DNA from: Cryptomeria japonica | Lineage: Eukaryota > Streptophyta > Pinopsida > Cupressales > Cupressaceae | Direction of reading: 5' to 3' | Assembly: GCF_030272615.1 (NCBI RefSeq) | Contig: NC_081406.1 | Coordinates: 399,296,939 to 399,360,938, forward strand | Length of the DNA stretch: 64,000 bases | Shown: one piece after another, positions 10,831 through 24,108 of the stretch | Layout of the letters: each line of letters starts with the position of its first letter | Numbering within the stretch: position 1 is the first letter of the stretch | The notes under the pieces: model-generated | The model's input: only the letters and a program-made list of their open reading frames with translations | The model's database searches: none | What the model was told of the DNA's origin: nothing | Position numbers and translations under genes: made by a program

Positions 10831-12943
10831 CTTCCTATTATCCACATCTCCTTCCCAATCAGCATTGGTAAAAGCACTCAAAGTAAAATCAACTATTCCT
10901 TTCAAATATCTAAAAATTATTTTGACAGCTATAACATGAGATTCCTTAGGATCAACTTGAAATCTACAACAAGACAAACTACATTCATGATATCAAGTCT
11001 GGTCTGAGTCAAATAGAGAAATCCACTAATCATAGATTTGTATCTAGTCTTATTTGCCTTAGGGGAATCATCATCTTTTGTCAACTTGCATCTAGTCATC
11101 ATAGGAGTACCAACTGGTTTTGAATCTTCCAAACCAAACTTCTTCAACAACTCTTTTACATACTTGGACTGAGATATAAATATTCCTTTTTTCGACTGTG
11201 TGATTCGCAAACCCAAAGAGAATTTCATATCTTCAATCGTAGACATTTCAAATTCATTTTGTATTTCATTAGAAAATTTTTGGTACAAACTATCATTCCC
11301 TCCAAAGATAATATCATCAACAAAAACTTCAACAATTATAATGTTATCATGATCAATCTTGAAGTACAGATTACTATTGGTAGTACCTTTGTTAAATCCT
11401 AGCTTTAGTAGATACTTGTCCAATCTGGCATACCATGCTCTTGGGATTTCCTCCATCCATACAAATATTTCTTCAACCGACAAACCATATCTCCTTGATT
11501 AGACAATTGAAATCCATTTGGTTGCTCAATGTACACCTCTTCTTCCAACTCACCATTCAGGAATGTTGACTTGACATCCATCTAATAGACTCTGAATTCC
11601 TTGTAAGTAGAAAATCAAGAAACAATCTTATAGCTTCAATTCTTGCCATAGGATAAAAAGTTTCTTCAAAATAATTTCCTTCCATTTATGAATATCCTTT
11701 ACAAACAAGTATTTCTTTGTTTCTAACAACTTCACCTTGCTCATTCAATTTGTTCTGGAAGACCCATTTGGTTGCAATTACATTTTTGTCCTTAGGTCTG
11801 GGAACAATATTTCATGTATTTTTCTTTTCAATCTGCATCAATTCATCTTCCATTGCTTTTAACCAATGTTCATCTTTACATGCTTCATTTACATCCTTAG
11901 GTTCAATCTTTGAAATCAAACAATACTCAACTTGATCTTCAATAATTATTCTTCTTCTTTGAACACCTTTATTTCTATCTTCTATAATTTGATTTTCAGA
12001 ATGATTCAATCATATATACCTAGGAGTCTTAGGGTTTTCTTGAATTTCAGACTCTTGTGTTCTTTCTTCAACACTTGCACCAATTGCTTCTCCTTGAGAC
12101 ACTAGATTCTTCGAAATAATCTAGACTTGATTCTAGGTTTGAGGATGCTTCCCATTGTTTGTACTATTATTTTGATCATCTGATTCATATACGCAAGATC
12201 TGAATTTTCTCTCATTGCTTTCATCAACCCTAACATTTGCACTCTCAACTATCTTCCTTAGTCTCTTATTATAACATCGATATGCCTTTCTTTTGGTAGA
12301 ATAACCAAGAAATATTTATTCATCACATTTAGCATCAAACTTTCCTCAATCTTCATCCTTCTTGATATATCATTTACTTCCAAAAATTTTAAAATATTTA
12401 ACAGTAGGGGCATGACCAAACCATAATTCATAAGGAGTCTTACCAGTATCACCTCTGATATGCACCTAGTTAAGAGTGTAAACAACAGTTGTCAAAACTT
12501 CTCTCTAATAGACATGTGGAACTTTTTCATCCAACATCATTGTCCTAGCACTTTATTGAATGGTTTTGTTCTTCCTTTCCACAACTCCATTTTGTTGAGG
12601 GGTTCTCGGAGTAGACAACTGTCTTCTTATCCCATTTTCTTCACAAAATGCATTAAACTCACCGGAAGTTAATTCACCACCACTGTCATATCTCAAACAC
12701 TTCATCTTCAAACCTATCTCTATCTTAACCATAGCCTTGCAAATCATGAACCTGTCTAGAGCTTCAGACTTCTCCCTCAAGAAAGTAACCCACATCCTCC
12801 TAGAATAGTCATCAATCAAAAACATGAAATATTTCTCCCTACAAACTTTTGACTCTAAAAGGACCACATAAATCAGTATGCACAAGATCTAATGATCCAA
12901 TTGAACAATGCTTCTTACTCCTAAAAGTAACTCTATTTTTTTT
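10831..12943 (-). pseudogene. Element A pol: integrase core, reverse transcriptase, start of RNase H (broken)
   Basis: Read from 12943 leftwards: integrase HTDLCGP, then LIDDYSRRMW, LRYDSGGEL and PQQNGVVERKN, so all three acidic catalytic residues are still present. The linker (12485-11812) has many stops. RT follows with KDKNVIATKWVFQNK, the frame 11483-10929 with catalytic FVDD (FVDDIIFGGND), then KYVKELLKKFGLEDSKPVGTPM. RNase H begins with NADWEGDVDNRK and is cut at 10831 by solo LTR S. Many stops and frameshifts make it dead. The integrase zinc domain, protease and zinc knuckle are absent; they appear to have been lost at the junction with element B. Confidence 0.9.
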
Positions 12944-13884
12944 TGTTAGAATCAAAGTTCACTGAGAGGGGGGGTGAATCAGTGATCTACCAAAAATCAA
13001 ATTCTTAAAGTAATTATTTATCTACCAGTTAGAAATGCATAATAGAAAAGAACATAAACATACAACAAACAATACACAAATCCACAACATCAAAAATTTT
13101 ACGTGGAAACCCGGAAAAGGAAAAACCATGGTGGGGTTGGAACCCACAATATTCATATACTATGGCCAAGAGTACATAAATATTATATAGATGGGGAATG
13201 CACTTGCATTTAGGCTCACTACCTAGAGCTCACTGCTCAAATATAGTTTCCTAGAAGGCTACAACCTTCAGAGAAGTCTCACTAACTTACAATTTGATTA
13301 CAATGAAATTAACTCTCAATTAGCATCTGACTATGCAAGAATGAGTTTTGGTTAAGCATTGAATCTCTGATTGTCTCTTCTCTGTTGAATACTTTGTTTC
13401 TATCTCAATCAAATATCGGTTTATCTAAAAGAAAAGTGCACATATGAAACTACGATAAATCACACCAAAATGGATCACCACACCACTACCAAACCAAAAA
13501 AAAATCATCAAATCAATCTTATATATCCGATCTTAACACAAAAGAAATCTCCTTCAAGTCGGCTTCAAGAAGTGTAACGTGTAGCTCCAAGTCAGCTTCA
13601 ATCTCAAACAAAACATAGCACCAGATAATCACATGCTTCCTAAGGGTCTTCCCAATCATCAAGATCACAAAAACAATCACCAAAAACACCGTGATCATCG
13701 GAAATCATTCTGGATCAAAACATTACAAAAATACCTTGTTTTACCAGTTAACTCTAGCTTCTGGATAAGGTGACTCACGATCGCCAGATCAAATCATGAA
13801 GAAGAGTTGCCATCAATGACAACCCTAAATAAATAAGAAACTACCAGAAGTCACTTGAAATCATCAGATGAATGTCAATTGACA
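12944..13884 (-). repeat. Element B 3' LTR
   Basis: It starts TGTCAATTGACA at 13884 after the polypurine tract and ends GATTCTAACA at 12944. Shared copia boxes lie at about 13101-13140 and 12958-12982. The complete length is 941 bp, which gives the reference for the truncated 5' copy. Confidence 0.9.
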
Positions 13885-14197
13885 ATAATCTCCCCCTTTG
13901 GCATTGAAGGAAACACCTGAAAAATGGCTAAGTGTTGAAACCTGTGAAACTTGTACACCAGATGAAATAATAAAAGAAATCTAAGGAGTAAAATAACTCT
14001 GAGGATCCCACTTAGATAAACAATCCAAAAATATGCATTACATCAGACTGTACACTCCATACATACAATCAGTCTATACATTTTTCACCTTATCTCTCCC
14101 CCTTTGACAACAATGCCAAAGAGGGGGTGTTGCCCAAAATTGACATACAGATGACAAACATTTTACAAATACTTGAAGAGGTCAACATAAGAAGTCT
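13885..14197 (-). other. Element B polypurine tract and 3' untranslated region
   Basis: The minus strand reads GCCAAAGGGGGAGATTAT immediately before the 3' LTR. A second tract, CAAAGGGGGAG, lies near 14108-14098, with CCCCCTCTTTGGC on the same strand close by. This mirrors the 3' end of element A. I see no coding signal between here and the end of ORF2. Confidence 0.83.
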
Positions 14198-15893
14198 TCA
14201 AAAAAATTCCAGGTGATTATCCCACCCACTCTTTAGGTTATCCAAAATTGTGATAAATGCATTAAATACAGTAACATAAATTTCTAATTCTCTCAAATCT
14301 GATGATATAGGCCGGGCCATTTCCTTCATACACTCTGCCTTATTATTTAGCATAGTATCTAACTAGATGGCAATTAGGTTCAAGATTTCACCCACTTTCC
14401 TCAAAACTTTCTCCTTATCTTCTTGAAGGCCTGAGATCTTATCAGTCAAGGCTATAATTTGTCCTTCAATATTTCTGGTTAATGTTACATTAGGGTCAAA
14501 ATATTGAGAGATACTAGCAAGCTTCCCTTGATAGACACCCATCTAATTATCAATATCAATAATAAATTTAGGCAAAATGAGACAAGATTTATACAATTTA
14601 CCAACTAATGTGTTAGAAATAGTCTGCAATCTCTTATTTAGTGTAGCCCTGTCATCTTCAATCATTTTCAGGAAAGTTTGTTTTCTAACTTCCTTAAACC
14701 TGTCCAAAACTATTTGAGTAGTTTTCTTCTCCAAAGAATCAAAGTTGGTATTTACACTGTTAATCAACTATAGTAATTTACCAAAGGGGTTGTTATTTGA
14801 ATCTAATTGTACATTGGAAGTCACCTTCTGCAAAACATCTATAGACATCAAAATTAACTTTTTATTCATTTTATGATTTCACCAGATCTTGACTGGCTTG
14901 TGCCTGAAGAGAAGCAACAACTATTATTCTTTCTGTTGGAGACATTTGATTGAAGGGTTTATCAAAACTAATATTAAACTATATAAAACTCCCTTGGCTT
15001 TGGATTTTTGTTGTGTCAATTGCCACGAGTACCAGAGTCTTTGTTGCCTTACCTTTCCTCTATCCGGTTCATCTTGTTTCCCCTCTTCTCTCTTCCCTCT
15101 TCTTAGTCTCAACTAGTTCAGATTTGACTTCTTTAGGTGCCTCTTGTGCATTGATGTCACCACTTGGTGCACCATCCTCTGCTTCTATTGATTTATTATT
15201 TTCTTTTGCAGGCACAACTTCGACAATATCTAAAACTTGTTGCTCTACAACATCTTGAGTATCCCCCTCTTTATTTACATCATCTATCAGAGGATTTTCT
15301 GACTGGGATGGCTTAAGTGTATCTTTATATATATGATCATTCATAATATTTTTTCTCCATAGTTCTTTTGTTTCCTTCCTTACCTCTTCTACATTCCCAA
15401 TCATTAATCTATTAATCCGGTTCTTACTTCTAAATTCCTTTTGATTTTCTTCTTCAATTAACCTATTAACTTAACTATGAGTAATACATGTACATGTATT
15501 TGCAAGTTCTCTTTCCTTCATTTCTCTATCAATTTTTCTTGCATACATTTTTCTAGCATCAATTAGATTGTACAAGACCTTTGGAATGTACTTTTCTAAT
15601 TCAATCAATGTTTTACTAAAATTGTGTAAATAAAGTACAATTGCTTCCTCTACTTTCCTTTTCTTACCATCATCAAAATTTACATAACAAACTTCAACAT
15701 TCTTCAAATTTCCATCTACTATTATTTCATCTATTGACTGATCTGCAGTTAATGAGAGAACAAATTCAGACTTACCTTTTTTATCATCAGACTCTGGATG
15801 AGTCCTAATTTGGCTTCCTCTAGCAGGCCTACCAGTAGGGTCTGATTCAGCCTTCTCCTCATTTTCCCCTTTCTTCTCACCACTGGATTTAGG
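14198..15893 (-). pseudogene. Element B ORF2, 3' part: unassigned protein with charged and coiled-coil regions
   Basis: Directly after element C the frame continues with a Lys/Glu-rich segment (PKSSGEKKGENEEKAES). A more ordered part follows (EVCYVNFDDGKKRKVEEAI, then IELEKYIPKVLYNLIDARK, 15900-15471). Next is an acidic segment (15404-15069), then after several stops a heptad-rich stretch (NTNFDSLEKKTTQIVL to ALTDKISGLQEDKEKVL). It ends WDNHLEFF with a TGA at 14198-14200. I recognise no catalytic motif. It occupies the place of pol in a mobile element. It may be a captured host gene or a family-specific ORF. Confidence 0.6.
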
Positions 15894-18800
15894 TGTAAGG
15901 CCCTCCCCAACCAAGCTTTGATTAACTTAGTTGACCATGTTTAACCCTGCTAATAAATGCTATAATTCAATAGGATGGACTATGTTAGACAGATAGATTG
16001 GTGAGAAAAGTAATTGAACCAGGTTACAGAATCATTTCACCTTGAGGTGTACATTTTTATGCATTATGGATTTAGAACTTATAAGATTCCAGGATTTTGA
16101 TAACATTGATGTATGTTGATGCTTCATTTATATACGTTATGATATAGAACTCTATATGATTCCAGAATAGGATTATTTTGAGGTGATATATGTCATTATT
16201 GGATTTGCAGGACTTCACTATGATGATAGAAATAGGATGTATGTTTTATGTATGGAATTAAAATTATGAGGATTATGATAACTACGTATGTGGATTTATT
16301 TGGATGTAAGACGTATTGATTTGTTTAAATGTATATGGTATGCAGAGTGTTTGATGTGTATTCTTATTCATGTGTTTAAATGTTATATGAGGTTATTTGG
16401 AAGTACTAATGTGTAATTGAGATGCGCAGGAAAATTATCTATGTGACCATGGAAATATTATGGAGAACCAAACCTAGACCTATGTACATTCGTAAAACCA
16501 GGGTTTGTCTATTTGGAGAGACAACACCCTATTTGTATAGTATTTTATTTGTAAAAGTGGATGTTGCATGTGTGTTAGATTGAATTTATTTATGTGTGTA
16601 AATCCAACAAGAGACAAGATTTCATGTATAATTTTGTAAAAGTATTTTTATTGTGTCACTTGACACATGTTGATTTATATTTTGGCTTTTTTTTTAATTG
16701 TCTCTTGGAGGAAGTTGTTTAACCATAGCATTTTCAATTTAATTTAATGTGATTCCATAATTGCCTTGGGAAGAGAATCTTTGGGGTGGTCAACTTAAGT
16801 TTGACCCGAAAATTAACTTCAGAGCAGTTATAAAGGGGTTAAATGGACACCTAGGGGTAGTTTAAGAGTGTTTCCTAAAGCCCATAAGGTATACCTAAGG
16901 GTTAGGAGTAATTTTAGGCATGTTTCAACTCCCATGTGACCATTTAGACACTCTAAAAAGTGGGTTTCCTAAGTTGAGCGAAAACTGAAAATTAGAAGCA
17001 TCATCTAAGTTGTTAACTTTCCTTTTTGATGAGAGATCCCTTTTTGATCTTTTTTCTGACTTTTCCTTTTTTAATTTTAGAAACCTGTGAGAACTCTCAC
17101 TGAGGTCTTCTTAGGCAAGAATGGGAGATTTTGCGGGTAATCACCCACTCTCCATTTTTGGAGACAAGGAATTTTGAAAGAAAAAGATAGATTTGAATTA
17201 GGTATTCGGCTAAGTGTAGAGAAGCAAGGGGTTGTGGAATTGGGCTGCTCACCCTCAACTAATCTAGCATACCTTTGGGCAGTTTGAAGGTTGGTTTAAC
17301 TTTTCTTGTAATGTTTTTCATATTGCATGTTATGTAGAAAAGAATTGCTTGTGTAAAAAGGCTAGTTTCTTGTATGTTTTCATTGGAAAATTATTTGTAT
17401 TGTATGTTTTACTTATTGTATGTATTTTATGTGCTTTGGGAGTAACCAAGACCTCCTACTCTTGGGAGAGAGGATGGTCTTGTGGGTGGTAGAAGTTTGA
17501 CAGCCCTCGAGTGAGAGGCTCTCGTTATGAGACTAATCACAAGGGATATTTATGCGACCCTTGTTGCATGGCTTGTTTATGCATTTGGGGGTCATAAGGA
17601 GGGAAATAAGGCATGAATGCCTTGGGGGAAAAAAGGATGTGGGGTTGTTATACTTATGATGTATTTGGTTTTCCATGAGGTGGCTTTGTGTTTTACCATA
17701 CTTGCAGTCTCCTCAGGGTACTTGGTCCACTACCACCATTGAAAAGACATCACAACGTGTGGTGTAGTGTAGCTTGGGTTGGGAATGTGTATGTGATTGT
17801 TTTTCCCATGTTTATTATGTTTGCATGTGTGTAACCTGTCTAAGGCTTGGTTCTCCAAGCTCGGGGGTGGTTACTAGTTAGCCTAGGCTGGGAGGTGAGC
17901 ACTCCATGGTCATAGCCTATGATTTATTTACAGGTTGTTGGAATAAAAGAATAGGACAAGTGGAAATTTGTTGGAGTTATGTGGTTGCAGAAAAGGATTT
18001 GGAAAATGGAATATTTACATTTTAAGTTGCAGCAATGTTGTATTTATTTTTGAAAAGAAATGTATCTATTATTTTTAAAGACCTCATTTATTTGAAAGGA
18101 GAGATCCATTTGTAAAGTTGACAATAGTGTCTTTTAAATATGTCTTAAAGGAATGTAATATTTTATTATGCTATTTTGTAGAAAAGAAATGAGTATTCTA
18201 GAATTTGTTTCTATAACTCTGAAAATAACATTTGTTGTGTTTATGATATTTTGAAAAGAAAGAAATTTATTTTATTCTTTATACACCTAAAATGAAACAA
18301 AATAGGAAAGGAAATTAATAGTTGTACATGTATGTAGTAGGCTGTAAATAAAATCTAAAATTTAGAACTGTACATGGAGGTGCAAATTTGGTTATTTAAA
18401 TCTGTCATTTTTATTTATTTGCAGAAAATAAAATCTAAAAGTTATTATAGCCAACTCTAAAGAATTGTTTTAAAAAATTGTAGATTCATATAGTTGTTGT
18501 GCTTAAGTTCACTTAATTCTATTATTTACACTTGTAGCTGAAATCAAAATCTAAAGTTAAATGTCTACCTATTTTTTAATAATACCCTATTTATATAGTT
18601 GCCTGAAATAATTTATTTAATTCTGACAGTAAATTATTTGCAGAAAATAAACCTAAACTAATTAGTTTATCTCAATCCTAGCTAAATAGTATATATATAT
18701 AAAAAAAAGTACATTGTTTTAATCCTGGAAATTCTTTTTTTAAATGGATCTGTTAAAAAGTTCATGTAATATTTTGCATGTAATATTATATTTATATATA

Positions 18801-18898
18801 TATATATTAAATAAAATAAAAATAAAAACATAAAACAAAAAAAAAAAATTTAAAAAGAAATTTTTAATTACATGGGGGGGAAAGTCGAAGGGCCAAAA

Positions 18899-19093
18899 CC
18901 ACTGTGTGGACACATAGGGGATGCCCCGCGGCCTCCATTGTGTGGACACACAGTGGTCGGCCGCACGGATTCCACTGTGTGGACACATAGTGTCGGCCAC
19001 GGCCGCCACTGTGTGGACACACAGTGGTGCCATGCCCGCCACTGTATGGACACACAGTGGTGCGGCGGCCTCCACTGTGTGGACACATAGTGG
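18899..19093 (+). repeat. Array of six 22-bp palindromes in the GC island, 5' LTR of C
   Basis: Units start at 18899, 18935, 18972, 19006, 19039 and 19072 (spacing 36, 37, 34, 33, 33). The consensus arms are CCACTGTGTG and CACACAGTGG around a central GA, a perfect inverted repeat in the unit at 19006. Others carry one to three arm changes. Spacers are CpG-rich. The island stands out from a strongly AT-rich LTR. Confidence 0.95.
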
Positions 19094-19209
19094 CATCGCC
19101 CGGTACTACCGCCTCTCCCTCCCCTTCTTCAAGCGCCCTTCCATGGCTGCTGCCCAACACAAAAAACAAAACTCGCCTCTGCACAATTTCGAGTTAGAAA
19201 AAAATAAAA

Positions 19210-19231
19210 CCCTAGCCGGTTAGGGCTAGGG
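19210..19231 (+). repeat. CCCTAGCC hairpin in LTR of C (copy at 27459-27480)
   Basis: CCCTAGCC and GGGCTAGGG form an 8-bp stem around GGTTA. The 3' LTR has the identical element at 27459-27480. Element E has the same hairpin (36476-36498 and 45830-45852) at the same place relative to its GC island, so it is a conserved LTR feature. Confidence 0.85.
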
Positions 19232-20022
19232 TAGTAAGAGAATTATAAAAAAATATATAGAAGGATTCTTTTTATATTAATAAAATTAGGTTTTCCTTAA
19301 TGTGAAAACATATTTAAGTATATATATATATATATTCATAAAAATATAATATATATATTTTTATACAAAGAGTTTGAATTATGAAAGGTTAGGTCAAAAT
19401 GGAGTAAAAATATTTTATTAGGTGATTTTAATTAATATGTTTCAATAAACTTATGAGTATAATTTAAAAGTATGTTTTAAATTAAAATACTCATGAAGTT
19501 AATCTTTTAGGAAATTTAATTTCTATTGTAATTTATTTAACTATAGGGATTAATTTTAGCCACCTAGATATAGGTTTATGAGATGAAGCTTTATAGGAAA
19601 ATATTCATTATGAAAATTAATTTAATTGACCCCCTTTGTCGATTTAGTTAGTCACATTTTAATTATTGTTTAAAATAAATTTTAGACATTAAGAACTATG
19701 TGCTAGGACTAATTTTATTTAGTCCCTAAAACCTATTTATGACTATTGGAAATTAATATTATCCTTGTTTATCAATTTAGATTTTTGGATTTAATTTAAT
19801 CTATTGGATTAAATTGATGAGATAAAATAATAATTATTTTAGTATTCTGCATTTAATTTAAATAATATTTTGCTTACTTGAGTTAGTGGTTAGAGTTAAC
19901 TCACATATAGTTAAGACAAACTTGCTAGTGCATTATATGTTAGCAAAATTAATGTTTTAAGTTGTGAGTTTTAAAAAAAAAAAATTATCCCGTTCGTGCC
20001 CAAAAGTTTGGGCATGACATTT

Positions 20023-20034
20023 TGGTATCAGAGC
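20023..20034 (+). other. Element C primer-binding site
   Basis: TGGTATCAGAGC, three bases after the 5' LTR, is the exact complement of the 3' end of plant initiator-Met tRNA. Its integrity fits a young, once replication-competent template. Confidence 0.95.
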
Positions 20035-23000
20035 CCTAGGTTCAAACACTCGTGAACATGGGCTACATTCATAACTTAGTTGAAACCAAACTATGGCTTG
20101 GAGTATAACACCTAGGTGGAAACTTGTGAAATAACAAAGTGAAACATAAGTGAATATTCTTCTAAATCAATAGATCAACATATATCAATTCAAGGGGTTC
20201 CAAGGGTCACTAAAAGCCCTGAAATTTGAACTTATTAGTCATAAGGTTTATGGCATAATAAAAGCCCAAGGGCTGCAAAATTTTAAATTATTATTTATAT
20301 GAAGTATTTTCAGTGTTTAAATAATGAAAATTAGATCTTTTGTACTTATGAGGTTACCATTCAATTGGAACCTAAACACAATAATTTCCCTAATCAAATC
20401 AAGTACGAGGAGTTAAATACTACAATAAAATACATCTGATGGTAACTAAAAGAATGTCATCCATCAAGATATGTTCATGACAATGGAAAGTCAAGCAAGA
20501 TAGTTAGACCTAAGATGAAGGCACAATAAACAAGATAAATAAGATCGAGACAGTTCAAGTTAAGTTTTTAAGCTATGTGAATTTATGATGGTTAAAAAGA
20601 TCAAGGCCACCATTAGAGACATAAATGAAGAAGAGTTAAAAGGAACTCTTGCGAAGCTCAGATAGAAGCATTAACCTATCCTAAAGACTAGGTACCTTAA
20701 GAATGTGGTCATGTTAGATTTCTTATTAAGAGCATTTGTTAGACAATTTTTGTAGTAATGCAGTAAAGCTAGAGTTGGATAACCCTGAAGAGTAGAACTA
20801 AAATGATGAATGGAAATCCCCTTGATCAGAAAACCCTAGTAATACTATAGGTGAGTTAAATGAGGAGAAAGGAGACATGAACTTCTTGGGTGAAAACACA
20901 TTTTTACAATAAACCCTAAAGTTCATCCGTGGTTATATAATTGGGGAAACAAGCAAGTAAAACCTCAACTAGTTCCTTTATGGGAAGATGATCTTGGAAA
21001 AAAAAAAAGTAAATAATGGAAGAGAGAGTAGAGTTGATTTGGGGATCGTACAAAATCCCCATTGAAGTGCTAAGAGTGTACAAGCATTAGGACCTTATAA
21101 TCTAGGGATGAGTAACCAATATTCGCTCAGAAAACTAAGGAGAAAAGTGCAACTCAATCATGGTTAATCGCTAGGTACAAGACAGTATGTAACACAATTT
21201 AACTACTAGGTACAATCAAAGAAGCTTTGCAAATTATGGCACTCAAATGTGAAAGTATGCGAAAACATTAAGTAAGGATGAAGCAACATGCGGATGGAAA
21301 TGGCTTATGGGAAGATAGTATAACAGTAATATAATACCAAAGTTTTAATGAAAAATCAGTTGGCAGTATATAATATTTTATGGGAACAATGACAAGGAGC
21401 TAAATTGGGTGGCTAGCTAAGGGAGAACTCAGAAATCATGGGAGTCATAAGACGTTGGTAACTATTGGACCACCTTCAAGTTATATCATAATTGGGTAAC
21501 TGGATATTAGGATGGTAAGATGGGTTATTTAGATCGAAGAGATTGAAGGTTGTGATATGCCCGAAATGGGCTAGTAAGTAAATATAAATAAGTAATATGG
21601 AACGAGATAACTTCCCTTTTACTAAATTTTAATTAAAAGGATGGGTGTTGGTCACTCTTCGAGTGCACACCCCCTTGATTTCATAGTTGCATAAGTGAAG
21701 TAGGAGAGAATAAGTCCACTCTCCGAGTTGTTTGAAATATGTCTTGAAATGTGTGGGCAGAAATTGTTGTCAACCGTTATCAATCTTAATTGACAATAAT
21801 TCCACCCCAAATGGCTCTTAACCTTAACTGTTAGTAATTTGACAACAAACTCCTACCTAATGAAGGCAGGTGAATGTTCGAGGTGAAAATATAAGGGGCT
21901 AGCATAAGGTGCTAAGAAAACAAATGATGTCCCTAGTAAAATTATATGATTACATTATACAAATCCTAAGTGGTTCTAAGTAAACAAGTGTCAATTTTGT
22001 ACCAAACTATCAACTGTGTATGTAAGACATGGAAGTGTCGATACTCGAGCTACCATGTAACATTGAATCAAGGTTTAGCATATTAAGATAATTAATAGAA
22101 GCCATATTAAATTAAGTTATTAAGGAAGGATGTATTAACAGGATAGAGGAAACTGGATATTTATTAAATAATTGATATTGAACTAAGTAACTTTATAAAT
22201 GTCTATTTAGTAGAAGATGATCTAATTAAGTACTATTAAATGCAACTGAAATGAAAGGGACTTTTGAGTGAAATTATTATTGCCCTTATAAAATTTATTC
22301 GATCCGCTTGATAATAGGAGTTATCGTAATCGTTATGTTAGTAATTTTCTTAATCCTATCACCTAGAAGTTTTATCGAGACCTAAGGTTTCGTTGGATCA
22401 GCTTGTTAAGCTTTAACCTCTAATTAAGCATAGATTGCGTATAATTAAGTGTTCAAAAAAAATTAGTGCAAGAGGAATGGACGGAGAATGGTAGAGTTAG
22501 TGCAATCACCTATTAGAATATAATTAAGGATTTAATAACCCTAAATAGATAGTGGATTTATATCGGAAAGAGTTGCTTGAGATAGTAAGCACGTGAAGGT
22601 TAAAATGGAACATGATTTATAAAAACGAATGCAATCTCTTGTGTATAAGAATTTATTTCATAAATCAATAAAGGAATATAAAAAAATCTAAGAACCTTAA
22701 GAGTCTAACAATCACTTCCTAACACACTCAGGACATGTGATCTTGGGTGATGTGTTGCAGTTACTCCCTAGGGTATGATCAGTATGGTCATCTTGTTTCG
22801 AGTTTTGATTCGTCAGTATTTTCAACTTTCTTTGAAAAGTATATTGTGACCTAGGGGCTAGCACTTTATTTTATTTATATTTATTTTTATGTATGAAGAG
22901 AGGACTACTAAATTTATGTTTCTTTTTATTGGAACTATGACACTTGCCATGTTTCTAGTTTTAACGTCTTTCAATTGCTGGCATTTTTCTTCTTTTAAGG

Positions 23001-24095
23001 GGACTTGGTAAAAGTGATTTTTTATTTTATTTTGACCTTTTAAAGTGTCAAGTGGTCATTTTGATGGTTGATATAGCTAGCCCTAGTGATGTGATTTGTG
23101 TAAATGTCTATCATGTTCGTTGAACCACTGATAGTGTGTCAATGGAGAATACCGCAAGGAGTGAAATTAGGCACAAAGAATTAACAAAGAATATATTTTA
23201 TCAAATTAAGAAAAAGGAAGGAATATCCTCCTAAGTAAAATTAATTGCGAGTAATCTGGAAGAGAAAGATTTATAACAATAGTGTGACCTAGACCTAATG
23301 AATTGCGAAAATGATGATTGTCAACTGGTAAATTTGGCATGTGTATGGAGATGATTGCATGGATGATGTCTAAAATAAGTATTAATAATTTTCATCAATC
23401 CCTTGGAATGGGATTGTTATGTACCTTAATGTTTGGAAATTGCGAAATAATGTACCCTATGAAACTTAAACCTTGGAGCCTAGTAGTATATAAACATTGT
23501 AATGCCTAGTGGTAGAAAACTACCCTATATAGGGGCGGATTTGAAGAACCTAAATTTGATTAGACCTTGTTACCTAAGGAAGTTGGAAGAAATTATGTAC
23601 CTAGGACGATTTAGCAAATATTTTATTAACACCCTAATGAGGTGCCTTGATGTAGAATTAGTAGATTCATTTTGGTAAATTGTAATGTTAATTCTCTTAG
23701 AGGCAAGCATGGATGACAATTGTGGTGGGATAAACATGTTTTACATGAACCCTTAATAAGTATGACTCCTAGAAATTAATAAGTAAACTATCATGTGTAA
23801 CCTTCATAGTGGGAGTTGATGTGTGTTATTGATATGATTTGGATGGCGCATTAATGAAAGTTGTTGAAAGATAGTACTTGTAAACATCTACCTGAGATCG
23901 AAGGGAAATGTAATAAAAATACTAAGAATTTAACCTTGTGAAGATAGTAAGTTAATTACAATAATAAGTTGACTTGGGTATTTCACCTTTCTAGTAGGCA
24001 AGATAAAATTTTGAGTAATTTATTGAAATTGTGGGAAAAGTTATGTCCCTACTTCGTAAATCTACTCATGTGACTTCCAGGAGTAAGTCAAACTC
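20035..24095 (+). other. Element C interior, non-coding
   Basis: About 4 kb of AT-rich sequence without any open frame above about 63 codons and without recognisable gag, protease, RT or integrase motifs in the frames I read. The largest open frame (23318-23509) resembles nothing known to me. Such interiors define large retrotransposon derivatives. Decay of an older coding region beyond recognition cannot be excluded without alignment to related copies. Confidence 0.8.
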
Positions 24096-24108
24096 TAGGG
24101 GAGGAGGA
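24096..24108 (+). other. Element C polypurine tract
   Basis: TAGGGGAGGAGGA lies immediately before TGTAAGG of the 3' LTR, a normal plus-strand primer. It closely resembles the tract of element E (TAGAGGGGGAGGG). Confidence 0.9.

Larger units (their letters stand above)
15894..20019 (+). repeat. Element C 5' LTR (4126 bp)
   Basis: Runs from TGTAAGGCCC to GGGCATGACA. In order it contains a segment homologous to element E LTRs (about 16790-16990), a second homologous block with the LTR-typical CTCACTGAGG region, an AT-rich zone (18680-18870), a GC island with six palindromes (18885-19185) and a CCCTAGCC hairpin (19210-19231). The inverted-repeat end TTTGGGCATGACA precedes the primer site. Open frames in the GC island occur in several frames on both strands and are not genes. 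Confidence 0.93.

Noticed and set aside
18899-19093. CRISPR-like array
   Set aside because: Regular palindromic units with short spacers look superficially alike, but the spacers are similar to each other, the setting is a plant LTR, and no cas gene exists.
18740-19223. Overlapping open frames of 72-118 codons on both strands in the GC island of C (also 27096-27472)
   Set aside because: Up to five frames are open at once, caused by GC-rich tandem palindromes. No conserved protein motif, and the right LTR does not keep the same frame.
23318-23509. 63-codon frame in the interior of element C
   Set aside because: Isolated, no homology that I can recognise, and within chance for 4 kb of sequence.
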